A stretch of 64,000 bases of DNA, from positions 1,548,874 to 1,612,873 of the forward strand of contig OZ037857.1 of assembly GCA_964035575.1 (NCBI GenBank), read 5' to 3'. This DNA is from Rhynchopus sp. YZ270_cl-10 (lineage: Eukaryota; Euglenozoa; Diplonemea; Diplonemida; Diplonemidae). A model generated the notes under the pieces. That model saw only the letters and a program-made list of their open reading frames with translations. It made no database searches and was not told the origin of the DNA. Every line of letters begins with the position of its first letter. Within the stretch, counting starts at the first letter, position 1. The translations under genes were made by a program, and so were the position numbers. This document shows, in pieces, positions 43,140-53,180 of the stretch.

Positions 43140-43690
43140 GGGTAGTGTAACTTTTTCGGTCTGTTACCGTTATTTTGGTGTTCGAAAAATCCGGCGGGCG
43201 GCGGAGAAAAAAAGTTATGAAGAAAAAAAAGTTTACCAGGGGAAAAAAAGTTATGAAGAGATTTTCTTACATTTTTCCAGAGTTTTCTTCACAGTAAAAT
43301 CCTTATTTTCGTGACGTGTAGCTTGTTTTCTGTTACGTGTAGCATTTTGTGTCTCATTATCATGTTACCTAGGTTCCTGGACACCGGGTGTCTAGGTACC
43401 AGAAAGTAACAGGTACTGCAGTGTGTACAGTGTACAGTGTACAGTGTACAGTGTACAAGAAAACACTCGTGAAGGCAAACGACGGAGGTTTCTCTCGAGA
43501 AACATTGCTGACTCACCAAGTGATCGTGAGGTGCTCTAGGTATGGGCCCTGTACAGCCCCACCCATATCTTTCCTATAGAACCTCTTCATAACTTTTTTC
43601 CCTAGGTACTTTCTACATAACTTTTTTTTTGTGGTTTTCAAAAAATCCGGCGGGCGGTAACGGTAACAGGCTGAAAAAGTTACACTACCC
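43140..43690. mobile_element. Non-autonomous TIR element with TTA target duplication
   Basis: The left end GGGTAGTGTAACTTTTTC and the right end are inverted copies. Similarity extends about 120 bp inward, including the blocks TGTTACCGTTA, AATCCGGCGGGCGG and AAAAGTTATGAAGAG. TTA flanks both ends (43137-43139 and 43691-43693). The 300-bp centre has no coding sequence and contains a 7-bp tandem repeat (AGTGTAC, about five copies at 43423-43457). Size and lack of coding fit a MITE; the superfamily is not known. Confidence 0.75.
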
Positions 43691-43692
43691 TT

Positions 43693-43867
43693 ACTTCTTT
43701 TTCTTTTCAGTTTGTTGCCAGTGGATGATAATGTCTGTAGTCCCAGTGCCTCTCAGTCATTTTCTATCTCTTACCCTCACTTTCATCTGGAAAGGGTAAT
43801 CCACAATATTATATTTCCCCATCGCGTTTCCTTCCCACCACCCTCACAACAAAAACTCTAAGCATGC
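43693..43867 (+). repeat. Dispersed repeat family A, copy 1
   Basis: Contains CTTACCCTCACTTTCATCTG, then TTTCCCCATCGCGTTTCCTT and ACAACAAAAACTCTAAGC. It matches 45419-45510 and 49658-49770. It begins right at the TTA of the TIR element. Confidence 0.7.
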
Positions 43868-44600
43868 TTGTCGCCCGATCGGTGGTTTTCCCCCAAAATT
43901 TGGGGTGACCGATCGTAAAAAAAAAAACTAAAAAAACCGCTTTTTGAGCATTTTCGCGCTTTTTTTTTTTTTGAAAACTTGGTTGTTTTAGTGTAGACAC
44001 CCGAAGATGAACTCCACTATACTTCGCACTTTTTTTTTTCCCCCCCCCCCAATTTTTTCAATTTTTCCAGCAGGGGCAGGGCACTCGTCAATCCCCCTTT
44101 TGGCCAAACGGGGGTGATTTGGGGTTCCGAGCTTTCGCCCCGTAAAAGCGGTCGCTGCGCGCGCTTCGCGCGCGACTCCCTGCCAGTGCGGCTTTCTCCC
44201 CTCTGATGCACAAAATCGAGGGGCGGGTGGGGAGGGTGAACCACAAGTGGGTGTCAGCCTTCTGATCAGTAACCTCGTACATTAATAGTAAGTAAGAAAC
44301 GGCGGTCATGGCACCGAAAGGTTCTCCTTTACAGGGGACCACTTTTTTACACATTACAACACACTTGTCCTTTCTTTTTAACCCCTCCCTTCCTTTCCCT
44401 CCCCTTTCCTTTGTTTTTATTTTTGTGAGCCTTGTACGCCTCCTCGGGGCGGTCCCTGGGCAACGGTTGAGGGTGCAGGCCGGCGAAGCGCAAGGCGTAG
44501 TGTGTCTTGCCCTTATTTCCTTTTGATTTTTGTTTTCTTTTTGGTAAAGATGTGCAGGTGGAGCCCAGGTATGGGCTGTGGCGCTCCTGTGTGGAGCCAT
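43868..44600. other. Spacer with nested inverted repeats
   Basis: CGATCGGT (43876-43883) and ACCGATCG (43908-43915) form a stem around CCCCAAAATTTGGGG. Further on, CCCCCTTTTGGCCAAACGGGG (about 44094-44114) and GCGCGCGCTTCGCGCGCG (about 44158-44175) are also palindromic. No gene supported. Confidence 0.45.
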
Positions 44601-45240
44601 GGATGACGGTGGCGCATTGCCAACTGGACCTGCAGCAGCGCAAGAAGTCATCGAGCAGCACCTGACGATAGCAGCAACTCCAGCGGCGGCAGCAAAGGCG
44701 GCGGCGGCGCCACCTTCAGAGGTATCGGCTACTACAGCTGCGGTAGTGGCAGCTTCAGCTCGAGCACTGGCACTAAAAGCAGCGGCAAGCAGAGCTGGGG
44801 AAGCAACCCCAGTGGGGTCAGCGGCAACGGGACCTACTACAGCAGCGCCAAAAGCAGTGGCTATTTTTTGCGGGATAGTGGCGGGAATGTGGGATGCTCT
44901 GATAGCAGTGATAGAGGTGGCAGCAGCAGCAGCAGAAACAGCAACCACAGTAACAGCAGCACAGAAGCACAAGCATCAGTAGCAGCAACAGCTACTACAA
45001 CAGCAGCTGCAACATTTTCAGCTACAGCAACTGCTACAACTACTACTGCAGCAAGAGCGAGAGCACCTGCAACTGCAACTGCAACGACTCCGGCATGAAC
45101 AGCAACAGCAACTGCTACAGCAACAGCCATCACTGCTGCAAGAGCATCAGCAACAGCACCAACAACTGCACTGCAACAACCGCAAGAGCAACAACTACAG
45201 CAGTAACAGCAACTGCAGCAGACAAGGCTGGAGTGAGAGA
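44600..45240 (+). repeat. AGC/AAC-rich low-complexity region readable in several frames
   Basis: Dominated by CAG/AGC/AAC triplets. One plus frame reads Ala/Thr-rich. Another reads SSNSSGGSKGGGG, then GIGYYSCGSGSFSSS. After a one-base shift near 44980, a third reads SYYNSSCNIFSYSNCYNYYC. The Ser/Gly/Tyr/Cys/Asn-rich reading is too regular to be ignored but breaks frame. It may be a decayed gene for a Ser/Asn-rich secreted protein or only a triplet-repeat tract. The minus-strand 294-aa frame is its mirror. Confidence 0.5.
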
Positions 45241-45418
45241 GTGGGTGCAGGCGGTGCCGGGCATGGTGGAGGCTCAGTCAGGAGTGGGTGTGGAGTTTTA
45301 GACGGCGACGATGATGGCCCCCGCCCCCGGGTGGGTAGGAGGAGGCCCAGGAGGTTGTGCAGGGGTCCCAGGTCTCTGAACTGGGCCAAGGCACAGGCGG
45401 GCAAGCTCCGTCGGCGCA

Positions 45419-45509
45419 AGGTTTCTTTTCAGTGGATGATAATGTCTGTAGTCGCCCCAGTGCCTCTTAGTCATTTTCTACCCCTTACCCTCACTTTCAT
45501 CTGGAAAGG

Positions 45510-45510
<1 letters not shown>
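45419..45510 (+). repeat. Dispersed repeat family A, copy 2
   Basis: GTGGATGATAATGTCTGTAG, as at 43718, followed by the CTTACCCTCACTTTCATCTG core. It ends in a run of about 36 A (45511-45546). It is preceded by GTCGGCGCAAGG, which also follows the poly-A of copy 3 at 49800. Confidence 0.7.
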
Positions 45511-45547
<37 letters not shown>

Positions 45548-45558
45548 ATAGTGTGAGA

Positions 45559-45655
45559 ACGATCGTGACGGTTTTTTTCAAGATCTTGAACTTTTTTTCA
45601 AGATCTTGACATTTTTTTTTTTTTTTTCACGATCGTTTTTTTTTTTCACGATCGT
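45559..45655. repeat. Cluster of CGATCG and AGATCT palindromes in poly-T (cluster 1)
   Basis: ACGATCGT at 45559-45566, 45629-45636 and 45648-45655, plus two TTCAAGATCTTGA sites at about 45577-45611, separated by T-runs. Confidence 0.8.
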
Positions 45656-45819
45656 TTTTTTTTTCCCCTAGTAGTACAAGGGGCATGGGCGTGAAATGGG
45701 TGGCAAGGGAGAGTTTCCAAGGTGACGACCCGGCGCACACCTAACCAGAAGGTGGAAAACACCAAAAAACACGAAAAATAGTTGCTCTTCCAAAAATTAC
45801 CTGAACAGAAAATCGCAGT

Positions 45820-46440
45820 TTGGGGTATTGAGGCCAGAAAAACTATTTATTTTTTTCAGTCTAACCCTAACAGTACGGGAGCCACATATGTGGCTCTGCT
45901 AATGGCGCCAATATATACGGGGTTCTACTTGGACTTTTTGACCGACTCTTTTCCTTGAAACGATTTTGTGGCGAATCTTTCAAATAAAGCAAAAATCGAG
46001 AACATTCTCACACCAGAATCCCCCCCAACGGATGTCGCCAGCGAGGCACTAAAACCAGAAAACCGTTTTTACCCAGCAAGTTCCACTATAGTGGCGCACG
46101 AATGCCACACGTTGGTAGGGGTAATGGGGTTCTACTCATTTTCGTAAAAACATTTTTTTTTCTGTGTGACAAGAACTTTGCTCAATCTTTCAAATAAGGC
46201 AAGAATCGACAACTTTCGTAAAAATGTCATATCGTTGGATGCTGGAGGGAGGTGGGTCAATCCTAGGAAAACGACTTTTTTTGGCGCTCACCCCCAAAAT
46301 CACCCCCTGCCTCGTGACTTCGCCCTGCAAACAGAATTCTACTCAAAATCGTAAAATAAATTATATTTCGTAAGAATTGATGTCGATCTTTTAGATAAAG
46401 CCAAAATCGAGCAGTTTTGATGATTAGGTTAGTGCAGCCG
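45820..46440 (+). repeat. Degenerate 207-bp tandem repeat, three copies
   Basis: The marker TTCTACT occurs at 45923, 46130 and 46337, exactly 207 bp apart. Each is followed about 50 bp later by a version of AATCTTTCAAATAAAGCAAA and ATCGA. Similarity between copies is moderate, so the array is old. Confidence 0.75.
45879..45896. repeat. Perfect 18-bp palindrome
   Basis: GAGCCACATATGTGGCTC is its own reverse complement. It lies 27 bp before the first 207-bp repeat marker. Confidence 0.8.
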
Positions 46441-46651
46441 TAACAAGGAGAACACAGGGTAAAAGTGGATTTTCCCTTGGTTTTCCCTTGCTGTACTGTA
46501 TGTGTTAAAAGTGTGTATTGGTGTACGGGAGAGACGTGCGTTTAAAGTTGCAACATTTTTAGGCTGATTGACGTGGGCCTGGCATGCCCCATTTTTCACT
46601 TTTTACCACCGATTTAATTCGATCACCATCGAACACTGGGAAAATTTCTTG

Positions 46652-46728
46652 GTCAGTTTGGGGTATAACACGTGTATGACCTAATTTTAGGTGGTCAGAA
46701 GTGGAGTCTGACCCCCGTGCCCACATCA
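46652..46728 (+). repeat. Dispersed repeat family B, plus-strand copy
   Basis: GTGTATGACCTAATTTTAGG, then TGGTCAGAAGTGGAGTCTGA; shares this order with 56202-56250 and 56552-56600. Confidence 0.65.
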
Positions 46729-46945
46729 TTTTTGAGCATGTTTTTTGGTTTTCCTCAGCACAACGTAGGAGAAGGCGAAATGTTCACAAAGAGGGACAGG
46801 GTCGAGCGTGAGTGGGTCACTGCAGTGGCTCACGATACACTGAACGGGTTTGCGGCTGGGAGGGAAACGTTTCCACTGTTACAGGCAAGTCACAAGGGGG
46901 TGGTGACTTGTGTGGGAGAAATGGGTACGGACAAGACTGTATGCG

Positions 46946-47245
46946 TTTAGTCCCAAGAGCCTTCACTGATGTCAGAGTCATGATGCTCAGCATCATCATC
47001 AACCTTGGGGTCCTCAGCTGTCGTGTCGCAGTCAATATAGCTCCCGCACGCTCCTTCTCCTCCTGCACCAGCTTCTCCTCATCCCACCAACCATTCGCTT
47101 GTGGCGGCTTGCTCTCGCGCAAACTGCGTGCTACGACCACAAGCTTGTGCAGCTTTGGTGCAACTAGCCGGTTGCGCCTCTTCTCGCTCATCCACCCACC
47201 CATCGTACTGAAGATGCGCTCAGCATGTTGAGGCACAAATGTAAC
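46946..47245 (-). pseudogene. hAT transposase C-terminal relic
   Basis: The minus strand reads VTFVPQHAERIFSTMGG, then SEKRRNRLVAPKLHKLVVVA. This matches the hAT dimerisation domain signature (P..s..SERvFS.aG.....kRnRL.p..v..lvfl...l). It is preceded by a stop and followed by a tail to 46946 without recognised features. The rest of the transposase (zinc finger, RNase-H-like core) is absent. A weak continuation may lie at about 47797-48043 on the same strand, separated by repeats. Non-functional. Confidence 0.65.
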
Positions 47246-47380
47246 TCAGGGGAAGAGCTGTGTGCTGTGGACAGAGAGGCTAGGGTTTGGGGTGCTGTGT
47301 GAGCTACAAACGCTCCCCTTCCCTCCTTAGAGCTAACAAACATTACCCGTTGTCTTGCAAGAACTTGCCCAATTCTGCAA

Positions 47381-48455
47381 ATTGACCCCACCACTGCACG
47401 GGCGGATTCCAAAAATGCAAATAAGGACCCTTTTCCACAACCTTCCTTCACAGAAGGGTCAATTTTACAAACCCGGATTTTGAGGAAAATTTTAGCCGAA
47501 AATGGGCCCACGTATAAGTGATCGGGCTCATATTTCCCAAAATTTAACTCGTTAGTTAAGTGGTCAAAAAATTATCCGATTTTCGAGATTGACCCCACCA
47601 CTGCACGGGCGAATCCGAAAAAAGAAATAGCCCTGTGTTCTAGACAATGAGCATCACAGCGGTTGACCCTCGTATTTTTGGTATTTTTTGAAAATCTCAG
47701 CTCAAAAAATACCAAAAAAAAAAAAAAAAAAACAAGTAATTGCTATCGGAAAAAAAACGGGGTGTGATGTGGAACTCCATCCTGTAGAAATAATCTACAA
47801 CACGCCCAGCATTCTGCTCTTCTGCAGGTATGCTAACGCTCTTCGTAAGCTGCCAGACCCACTGGGACGCCAGCATCTGAAACGTTCAAGAAGGGGGGCT
47901 GTCCTCTTCGTCCAGCACCATCTGCTTGATAGCGTTGTTGGACGTCGGCTCGGCAGGCTCGGCGTGTTCCAGCTCGTTTTTGTCCACAGGCTCCCCACAT
48001 TGTCGTCGTCGTTGGAGCAGTGCGGAAGGAACACAGAATGCACAGACTACAACACATCGATCACACCAGGCACATCAGCACCTCCAGCAAATCGCCAGGA
48101 TGCTACAGTGGTTTCGAAAATCGCGCGGAGTTTTCCACATCACACCCGTTTTTCCTTAGCAATTACTTGTCCTTGTTGTTACTGTTGTTTTCAACCACCT
48201 TCCTTCAACCCTTGTAGGGATCAGTTGTAATTTTTTTTCGCGAAAACATGAAATTACACATTTCAAGAGAACAAATTAAAAAGGATCCTTGTTTGCATTT
48301 TTGGGCTCCGCCCGTGCAGTGGTGGGGTCAATCTCGAAAATTGGACAATTTTTTGACCACTTAATTTTGAGAAATATGAGCCCGGTTGCTTATACGTGGG
48401 GCCCATTTTCAGCTAAAATTTTCCTCAAAATCTGGTTTTGTAAAATTGACCCTTT
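47381..48455. repeat. Dispersed repeat family C: direct and inverted copies around a core
   Basis: 47453-47620 and 48281-48455 are inverted copies (AAGGGTCAATTTTACAAA to ATTGACCCCACCACTGCACG). 47381-47434 is an extra direct copy of the outer part. Between the arms lie poly-A (47705-47733) and minus-strand sequence that may belong to the hAT relic. Confidence 0.7.
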
Positions 48456-48653
48456 CCCCCCCCCACATCGATTTCAATACTATACCTTACTTCACCTACG
48501 GTTGCCCTTACAGGGGGGGTGAAGGAAGGTAAGTTGAAAATACAGGCGTATCATCCTTGCGTGACCCCCCCAAATTCTAAAATCTGTGGGACAGCGTGCT
48601 CTTACATAGGTTGTACTCATTAAAAAACCGGTAAAAATACAAGTAATGTGTGA

Positions 48654-48742
48654 TGGTCAAAAGTGCAAAATTCCTTCGCCAATGCATTATTTGGGCATTT
48701 GTTATACCTGGAGAATATGGTCAGATCACTCTTCAGACCACC
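48654..48742 (-). repeat. Dispersed repeat family B, inverted copy
   Basis: Its reverse complement runs GGTGGTCTGAAGAGTGATCT to GGCGAAGGAATTTTGCACTT and aligns with 56222-56310 along its full length. Confidence 0.65.
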
Positions 48743-49385
48743 AGACAACGAAATATGCCGTAATTGTACAGAGGTTGGACAGTACAAAAGTTGGGGGTTT
48801 TGGCCAACTTGGCCTGGTGTTGAACGCCGCATCCCCCACCACAATTGGAATAAATGTCCTCTTGGTCCATAAAGGGTTAAAAAGAGTGCCTCACGCTACA
48901 CAAACCACCACCCGCAATTGACTTAGATATTATAACATAGGGGATTCAGAACAAAACAACACCCTGCCCCATACACACTAAATTGCCATGCTTCAAGAGC
49001 ATGCCTGGGCCAAAAATTACTGTGGCAATAAGGCAACAAGGCCACCCACAAAGAGTGTGAATTGTATTGGATGGACAGGGGTTTAGTGATGATGTTACTA
49101 CGACTAGGTTTTTGGCGATATTACATGTGCATGTTACATGACATGCACGTGACGTGCTGCTTCATGGTATACGCATGTCATAGAATGTCGCGATTTTTTA
49201 CGATTCGTATTTCGGGTTTTGCGAATTTTGTCCCAGAAAAGTACACCCCAAAAATGGCAAAAAAGGTGACATTTTACGTCAAAACACCGCTAAAAGTTAC
49301 TCTCGGCCGATTTCAGGGGGGTTGTGGGCACCTGTGGGGGCTCCCTCCCTGGTGTGGGCCAGCGATCAACGACATAATAAGGGAA
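48743..49385. other. Spacer
   Basis: No gene seen. A palindrome-rich patch, CATGTGCATGTTACATGACA and TGCACGTGACGTGC, lies at about 49124-49157. Confidence 0.35.
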
Positions 49386-49392
49386 AAAAAAA

Positions 49393-49579
49393 ACGATCGT
49401 TTTTTTTTTCCTTCACGATCGTGAAGAAAAAGGTGCTTTTTTTTCACGATCGTGAAGAAAAAAAAAAAAAAAAAACGATCGTTTTTTTTTCTTCACGATC
49501 GTGAAAAAAAAAAAAAAAAAAAAAGACCGATCACTTTTTCCCAGATTCGTAAAAAAAAAAAAAAAAAAAAAACGATCGT
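49393..49579. repeat. Cluster of CGATCG palindromes in poly-A/T (cluster 2)
   Basis: ACGATCGT at 49393, 49415, 49446, 49475, 49495 and 49572. Three of them extend to CTTCACGATCGTGAAG or TTCACGATCGTGAA. They are separated by A- or T-runs of up to about 20. Confidence 0.85.
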
Positions 49580-49591
49580 TTTCACCCTATG

Positions 49592-49626
<35 letters not shown>

Positions 49627-49657
49627 CTACATTTGCATGGCAGGCGGTGCTACAGCA

Positions 49658-49766
49658 GGACTTTTCCACCTCTTACCCTCACTTTCATCTGGAAAGGGTT
49701 ATCCACTGTGCTTTATTTCCCCATCGCGTTTCCTTCCCACCACCCTCACAACAAAAACTCTAAGCC

Positions 49767-49799
<33 letters not shown>
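49658..49799 (+). repeat. Dispersed repeat family A, copy 3, with poly-A
   Basis: CTTACCCTCACTTTCATCTG through ACAACAAAAACTCTAAGC, then about 29 A. It matches copy 1 over about 110 bp with few changes. The 8-bp array starts 24 bp after the poly-A. Confidence 0.75.
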
Positions 49800-49802
<3 letters not shown>

Positions 49803-49822
49803 GGCGCAAGGCGCCCTGCAAA

Positions 49823-51246
49823 GCTCCACAGCTCCACAGCTCCACAGCTCCACAGCTCCACAGCTCCACAGCTCCACAGCTCCACAGCTCCACAGCTCCA
49901 CAGCTCCACAGCTCCACAGCTCCACAGCTCCACAGCTCCACAGCTCCACAGCTCCACAGCTCCACAGCTCCACAGCTCCACAGCTCCACAGCTCCACAGC
50001 TCCACAGCTCCACAGCTCCACAGCTCCACAGCTCCACAGCTCCACAGCTCCACAGCTCCACAGCTCCACAGCTCCACAGCTCCACAGCTCCACAGCTCCA
50101 CAGCTCCACAGCTCCACAGCTCCACAGCTCCACAGCTCCACAGCTCCACAGCTCCACAGCTCCACAGCTCCACAGCTCCACAGCTCCACAGCTCCACAGC
50201 TCCACAGCTCCACAGCTCCACAGCTCCACAGCTCCACAGCTCCACAGCTCCACAGCTCCACAGCTCCACAGCTCCACAGCTCCACAGCTCCACAGCTCCA
50301 CAGCTCCACAGCTCCACAGCTCCACAGCTCCACAGCTCCACAGCTCCACAGCTCCACAGCTCCACAGCTCCACAGCTCCACAGCTCCACAGCTCCACAGC
50401 TCCACAGCTCCACAGCTCCACAGCTCCACAGCTCCACAGCTCCACAGCTCCACAGCTCCACAGCTCCACAGCTCCACAGCTCCACAGCTCCACAGCTCCA
50501 CAGCTCCACAGCTCCACAGCTCCACAGCTCCACAGCTCCACAGCTCCACAGCTCCACAGCTCCACAGCTCCACAGCTCCACAGCTCCACAGCTCCACAGC
50601 TCCACAGCTCCACAGCTCCACAGCTCCACAGCTCCACAGCTCCACAGCTCCACAGCTCCACAGCTCCACAGCTCCACAGCTCCACAGCTCCACAGCTCCA
50701 CAGCTCCACAGCTCCACAGCTCCACAGCTCCACAGCTCCACAGCTCCACAGCTCCACAGCTCCACAGCTCCACAGCTCCACAGCTCCACAGCTCCACAGC
50801 TCCACAGCTCCACAGCTCCACAGCTCCACAGCTCCACAGCTCCACAGCTCCACAGCTCCACAGCTCCACAGCTCCACAGCTCCACAGCTCCACAGCTCCA
50901 CAGCTCCACAGCTCCACAGCTCCACAGCTCCACAGCTCCACAGCTCCACAGCTCCACAGCTCCACAGCTCCACAGCTCCACAGCTCCACAGCTCCACAGC
51001 TCCACAGCTCCACAGCTCCACAGCTCCACAGCTCCACAGCTCCACAGCTCCACAGCTCCACAGCTCCACAGCTCCACAGCTCCACAGCTCCACAGCTCCA
51101 CAGCTCCACAGCTCCACAGCTCCACAGCTCCACAGCTCCACAGCTCCACAGCTCCACAGCTCCACAGCTCCACAGCTCCACAGCTCCACAGCTCCACAGC
51201 TCCACAGCTCCACAGCTCCACAGCTCCACAGCTCCACAGCTCCACA
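49823..51246. repeat. Perfect 8-bp tandem array, unit GCTCCACA, 178 copies
   Basis: 1424 bp, exactly 178 units, with no variant unit seen. Because 8 is not a multiple of 3 and no frame holds a stop, all six frames stay open, which produces long apparent ORFs (LHSSTAPQ or AVELWSCG repeats). These are not treated as genes. Confidence 0.97.
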
Positions 51247-52350
51247 TGTATCTGTGCTGGGAAGCATGCCAGCAGTGTCACAAACTTACCATTTATTTTC
51301 ACTGCACCAGGCCACAAGCAGCAGGACATGGTGTGGAAGCGACTTGCACACGTTACTTAGAAAATCGAATCTTGATTTTACTATTAAGATTGCCAATGCT
51401 TTTTTTTTTTTTTCTCTTTTATGTACTTGGTCTTTTTTTGTATGTGAGAATAGAAGAAAGGAAAAAGGAAGAATGGAGAAACAATAAAGACAATAAAATG
51501 AACAGGAAAATGGAAAAGGAAAAAGGAAATGAAAAAATGATGACCAAAAAAGGTCGGTGTTTCAAGTTTTAGTATAAAAGGTGGGCGGTAAAGTAAAGTA
51601 AGTGGCCACTTCCTCCTAAACAAAACAAGAAACTGCATCGTGTATTTGTTTTTTATTCTTTTTAATCAATTTGAATACACAGGCGTCACACTTATGGGGC
51701 AAAAAAAGGAAAAAAAGAAGACCTAATCCTCCTTACTTAAAAGAAGGGAAGGGAGAATAAAAAACACACGTGCCCATTGTTTCGTTGTCTGCAGGATGTC
51801 TTGTTTTAGTGCCTCACCTGGAAATAGAAAAATGGATTCCACTCAGTAAAAATAGCACACCTGTTGAACACACGTCAGGCCAGGAACAGAAGAAAAGCAA
51901 ACGCTTCCACGAATGGAAGCAAAAGAAAAGTGTGGTGAAAAAACCCTTTTGGCCAAGGTGGTCTTGACTCTCTGTCTACATACCTTGGGGATGCATGAAA
52001 AAATGAAACTAGATGATAGATAACAAGGAGTGTGCGAGAGTGGCCCTTCTCCAAGCTAAACAAAAAGCAAACACCCTCCACCCATCTGATCCCGCCCACA
52101 AACACAAACAATCACGACAGAAAACAAAACAGGCAGAGGATGACCAGGGTAGGTTTTACTTGGACAGCGAACCTCTGCCTTGATTCCTCTCACGCTCAGC
52201 AGGCGAGTTGACTCAACTCTCCAGACCTGTGCTGCAACACAGGCCTGCACCTTTAGCCGCTTTTCGCTTCATGCCCCTCATCTGGCGCACTACTAACGGG
52301 GGACGCCCCATGTAGGCACATCGGTAGGATTTCGTCTTAACATAGTTTTT
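51247..52350. other. Spacer after the 8-bp array
   Basis: No gene supported. A run of A/G-rich sequence lies at 51440-51570. A fragment, TTTTACTATTAAGATTG, at 51375-51391 recurs at 52728-52744. Confidence 0.4.
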
Positions 52351-52416
52351 TGTGTAAAAAAAAATGAACCCCTGTGTAAAAAAAAATGAACCCCTGTGTA
52401 AAAAAAAATGAACCCC
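52351..52416 (+). repeat. Three copies of a 22-bp unit
   Basis: The unit TGTGT-A9-TGAACCCC is repeated three times without change. Its reverse complement (GGGGTTCATTTTTTTTT) occurs once at about 52802-52818. Confidence 0.9.
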
Positions 52417-52423
52417 TGTAAAC

Positions 52424-52803
52424 AAGATTGGCTTTGGGCATGACCCAGTAAGGTTACTATGGGCCCCATGGGACATATATACACCCGAATACCAGGCCGT
52501 ATTTTCAAAAAGTTGATAATCCCAGTATATGGTATGGCCCTGTGGTACGAAATTTTTGGCCGAAAAAATCGACCAAAAAATCGTCATTTTTGGGGGTAAC
52601 GGTGACAAAAAGCTGCATTTTAAAAGAAGAAGAAAAATCGATTTTCAGGGTGTGCAAAACTGTAAAAATGACTAAAATCGGAAAAATGACGATTTTTTGG
52701 TCAAAATATGTTTCACAGAAAATCGAATTTTACTATTAAGATTGGCTTTGGGCATGACCCAGTAAGGTTACTATGGGCCCCATGGGACATATACACCCCC
52801 TGG
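52424..52803 (+). repeat. 65-bp direct repeat pair
   Basis: AGATTGGCTTTGGGCATGAC through CCCATGGGACATATA occurs at 52424-52489 and again at 52738-52795, almost identical. Confidence 0.85.
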
Positions 52804-52855
52804 GGTTCATTTTTTTTTGAGAAAAGTTCGATTTCGGCCTCGAAAAATACCGTGA

Positions 52856-53180
52856 CACCGATTTGTCACGGTACTTTGTCACGGAATTTTGTCACGGAAT
52901 TTTTTTGAAAGATTCGATTTCGTGACAAAAAAAAATCGATTTCGTGACAAACCAATTTTTTCATTGACACACAAAATTCAATTTCGTGACAAACCGATTT
53001 TTTCATTGACAAAAAAAATTCGATTTCGTGACAAATCCAAAAATTCAGTGACAAAAAAATGTCAATGAAAAAATGGATTTTGTCAAGGAAACCGAACTTT
53101 TTGTCAAGGAAAAAGTCGTGACAGAAATGGATTTTGTCAAGGAAACCAAACTTTTTGTCACGGAAAAAGTCGTGACAGGG
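52856..53180. repeat. Nested short repeats containing GTGACAAA and a 54-bp pair
   Basis: TCGATTTCGTGACAAA-like units recur at 20-45 bp spacing (52915-53040). A 54-bp unit starting ATGGATTTTGTCAAGGAAAC is repeated at 53073 and 53127. The resulting frames are repetitive peptides and are not taken as genes. Confidence 0.7.

Noticed and set aside
44088..44972. 294-aa minus-strand ORF
   Set aside because: It is the mirror of the CAG/AGC-rich tract (Ala-rich), with no start context, no domain and no neighbours to support it.
46672..46950. Plus-strand ORF ending CVGEMGTDKTVCV, resembling a P-loop
   Set aside because: GEMGTDKT lacks the GK(S/T) of a Walker A motif, no other helicase or GTPase motif follows, and it overlaps repeat family B and lies antisense to the hAT tail. 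Perhaps a decayed exon, but unsupported.
49589..51487. Long frames of LHSSTAPQ or AVELWSCG repeats on both strands
   Set aside because: The 8-bp unit has no stop in any frame, so six open frames are expected by construction. There is no unique flanking domain and no codon bias.
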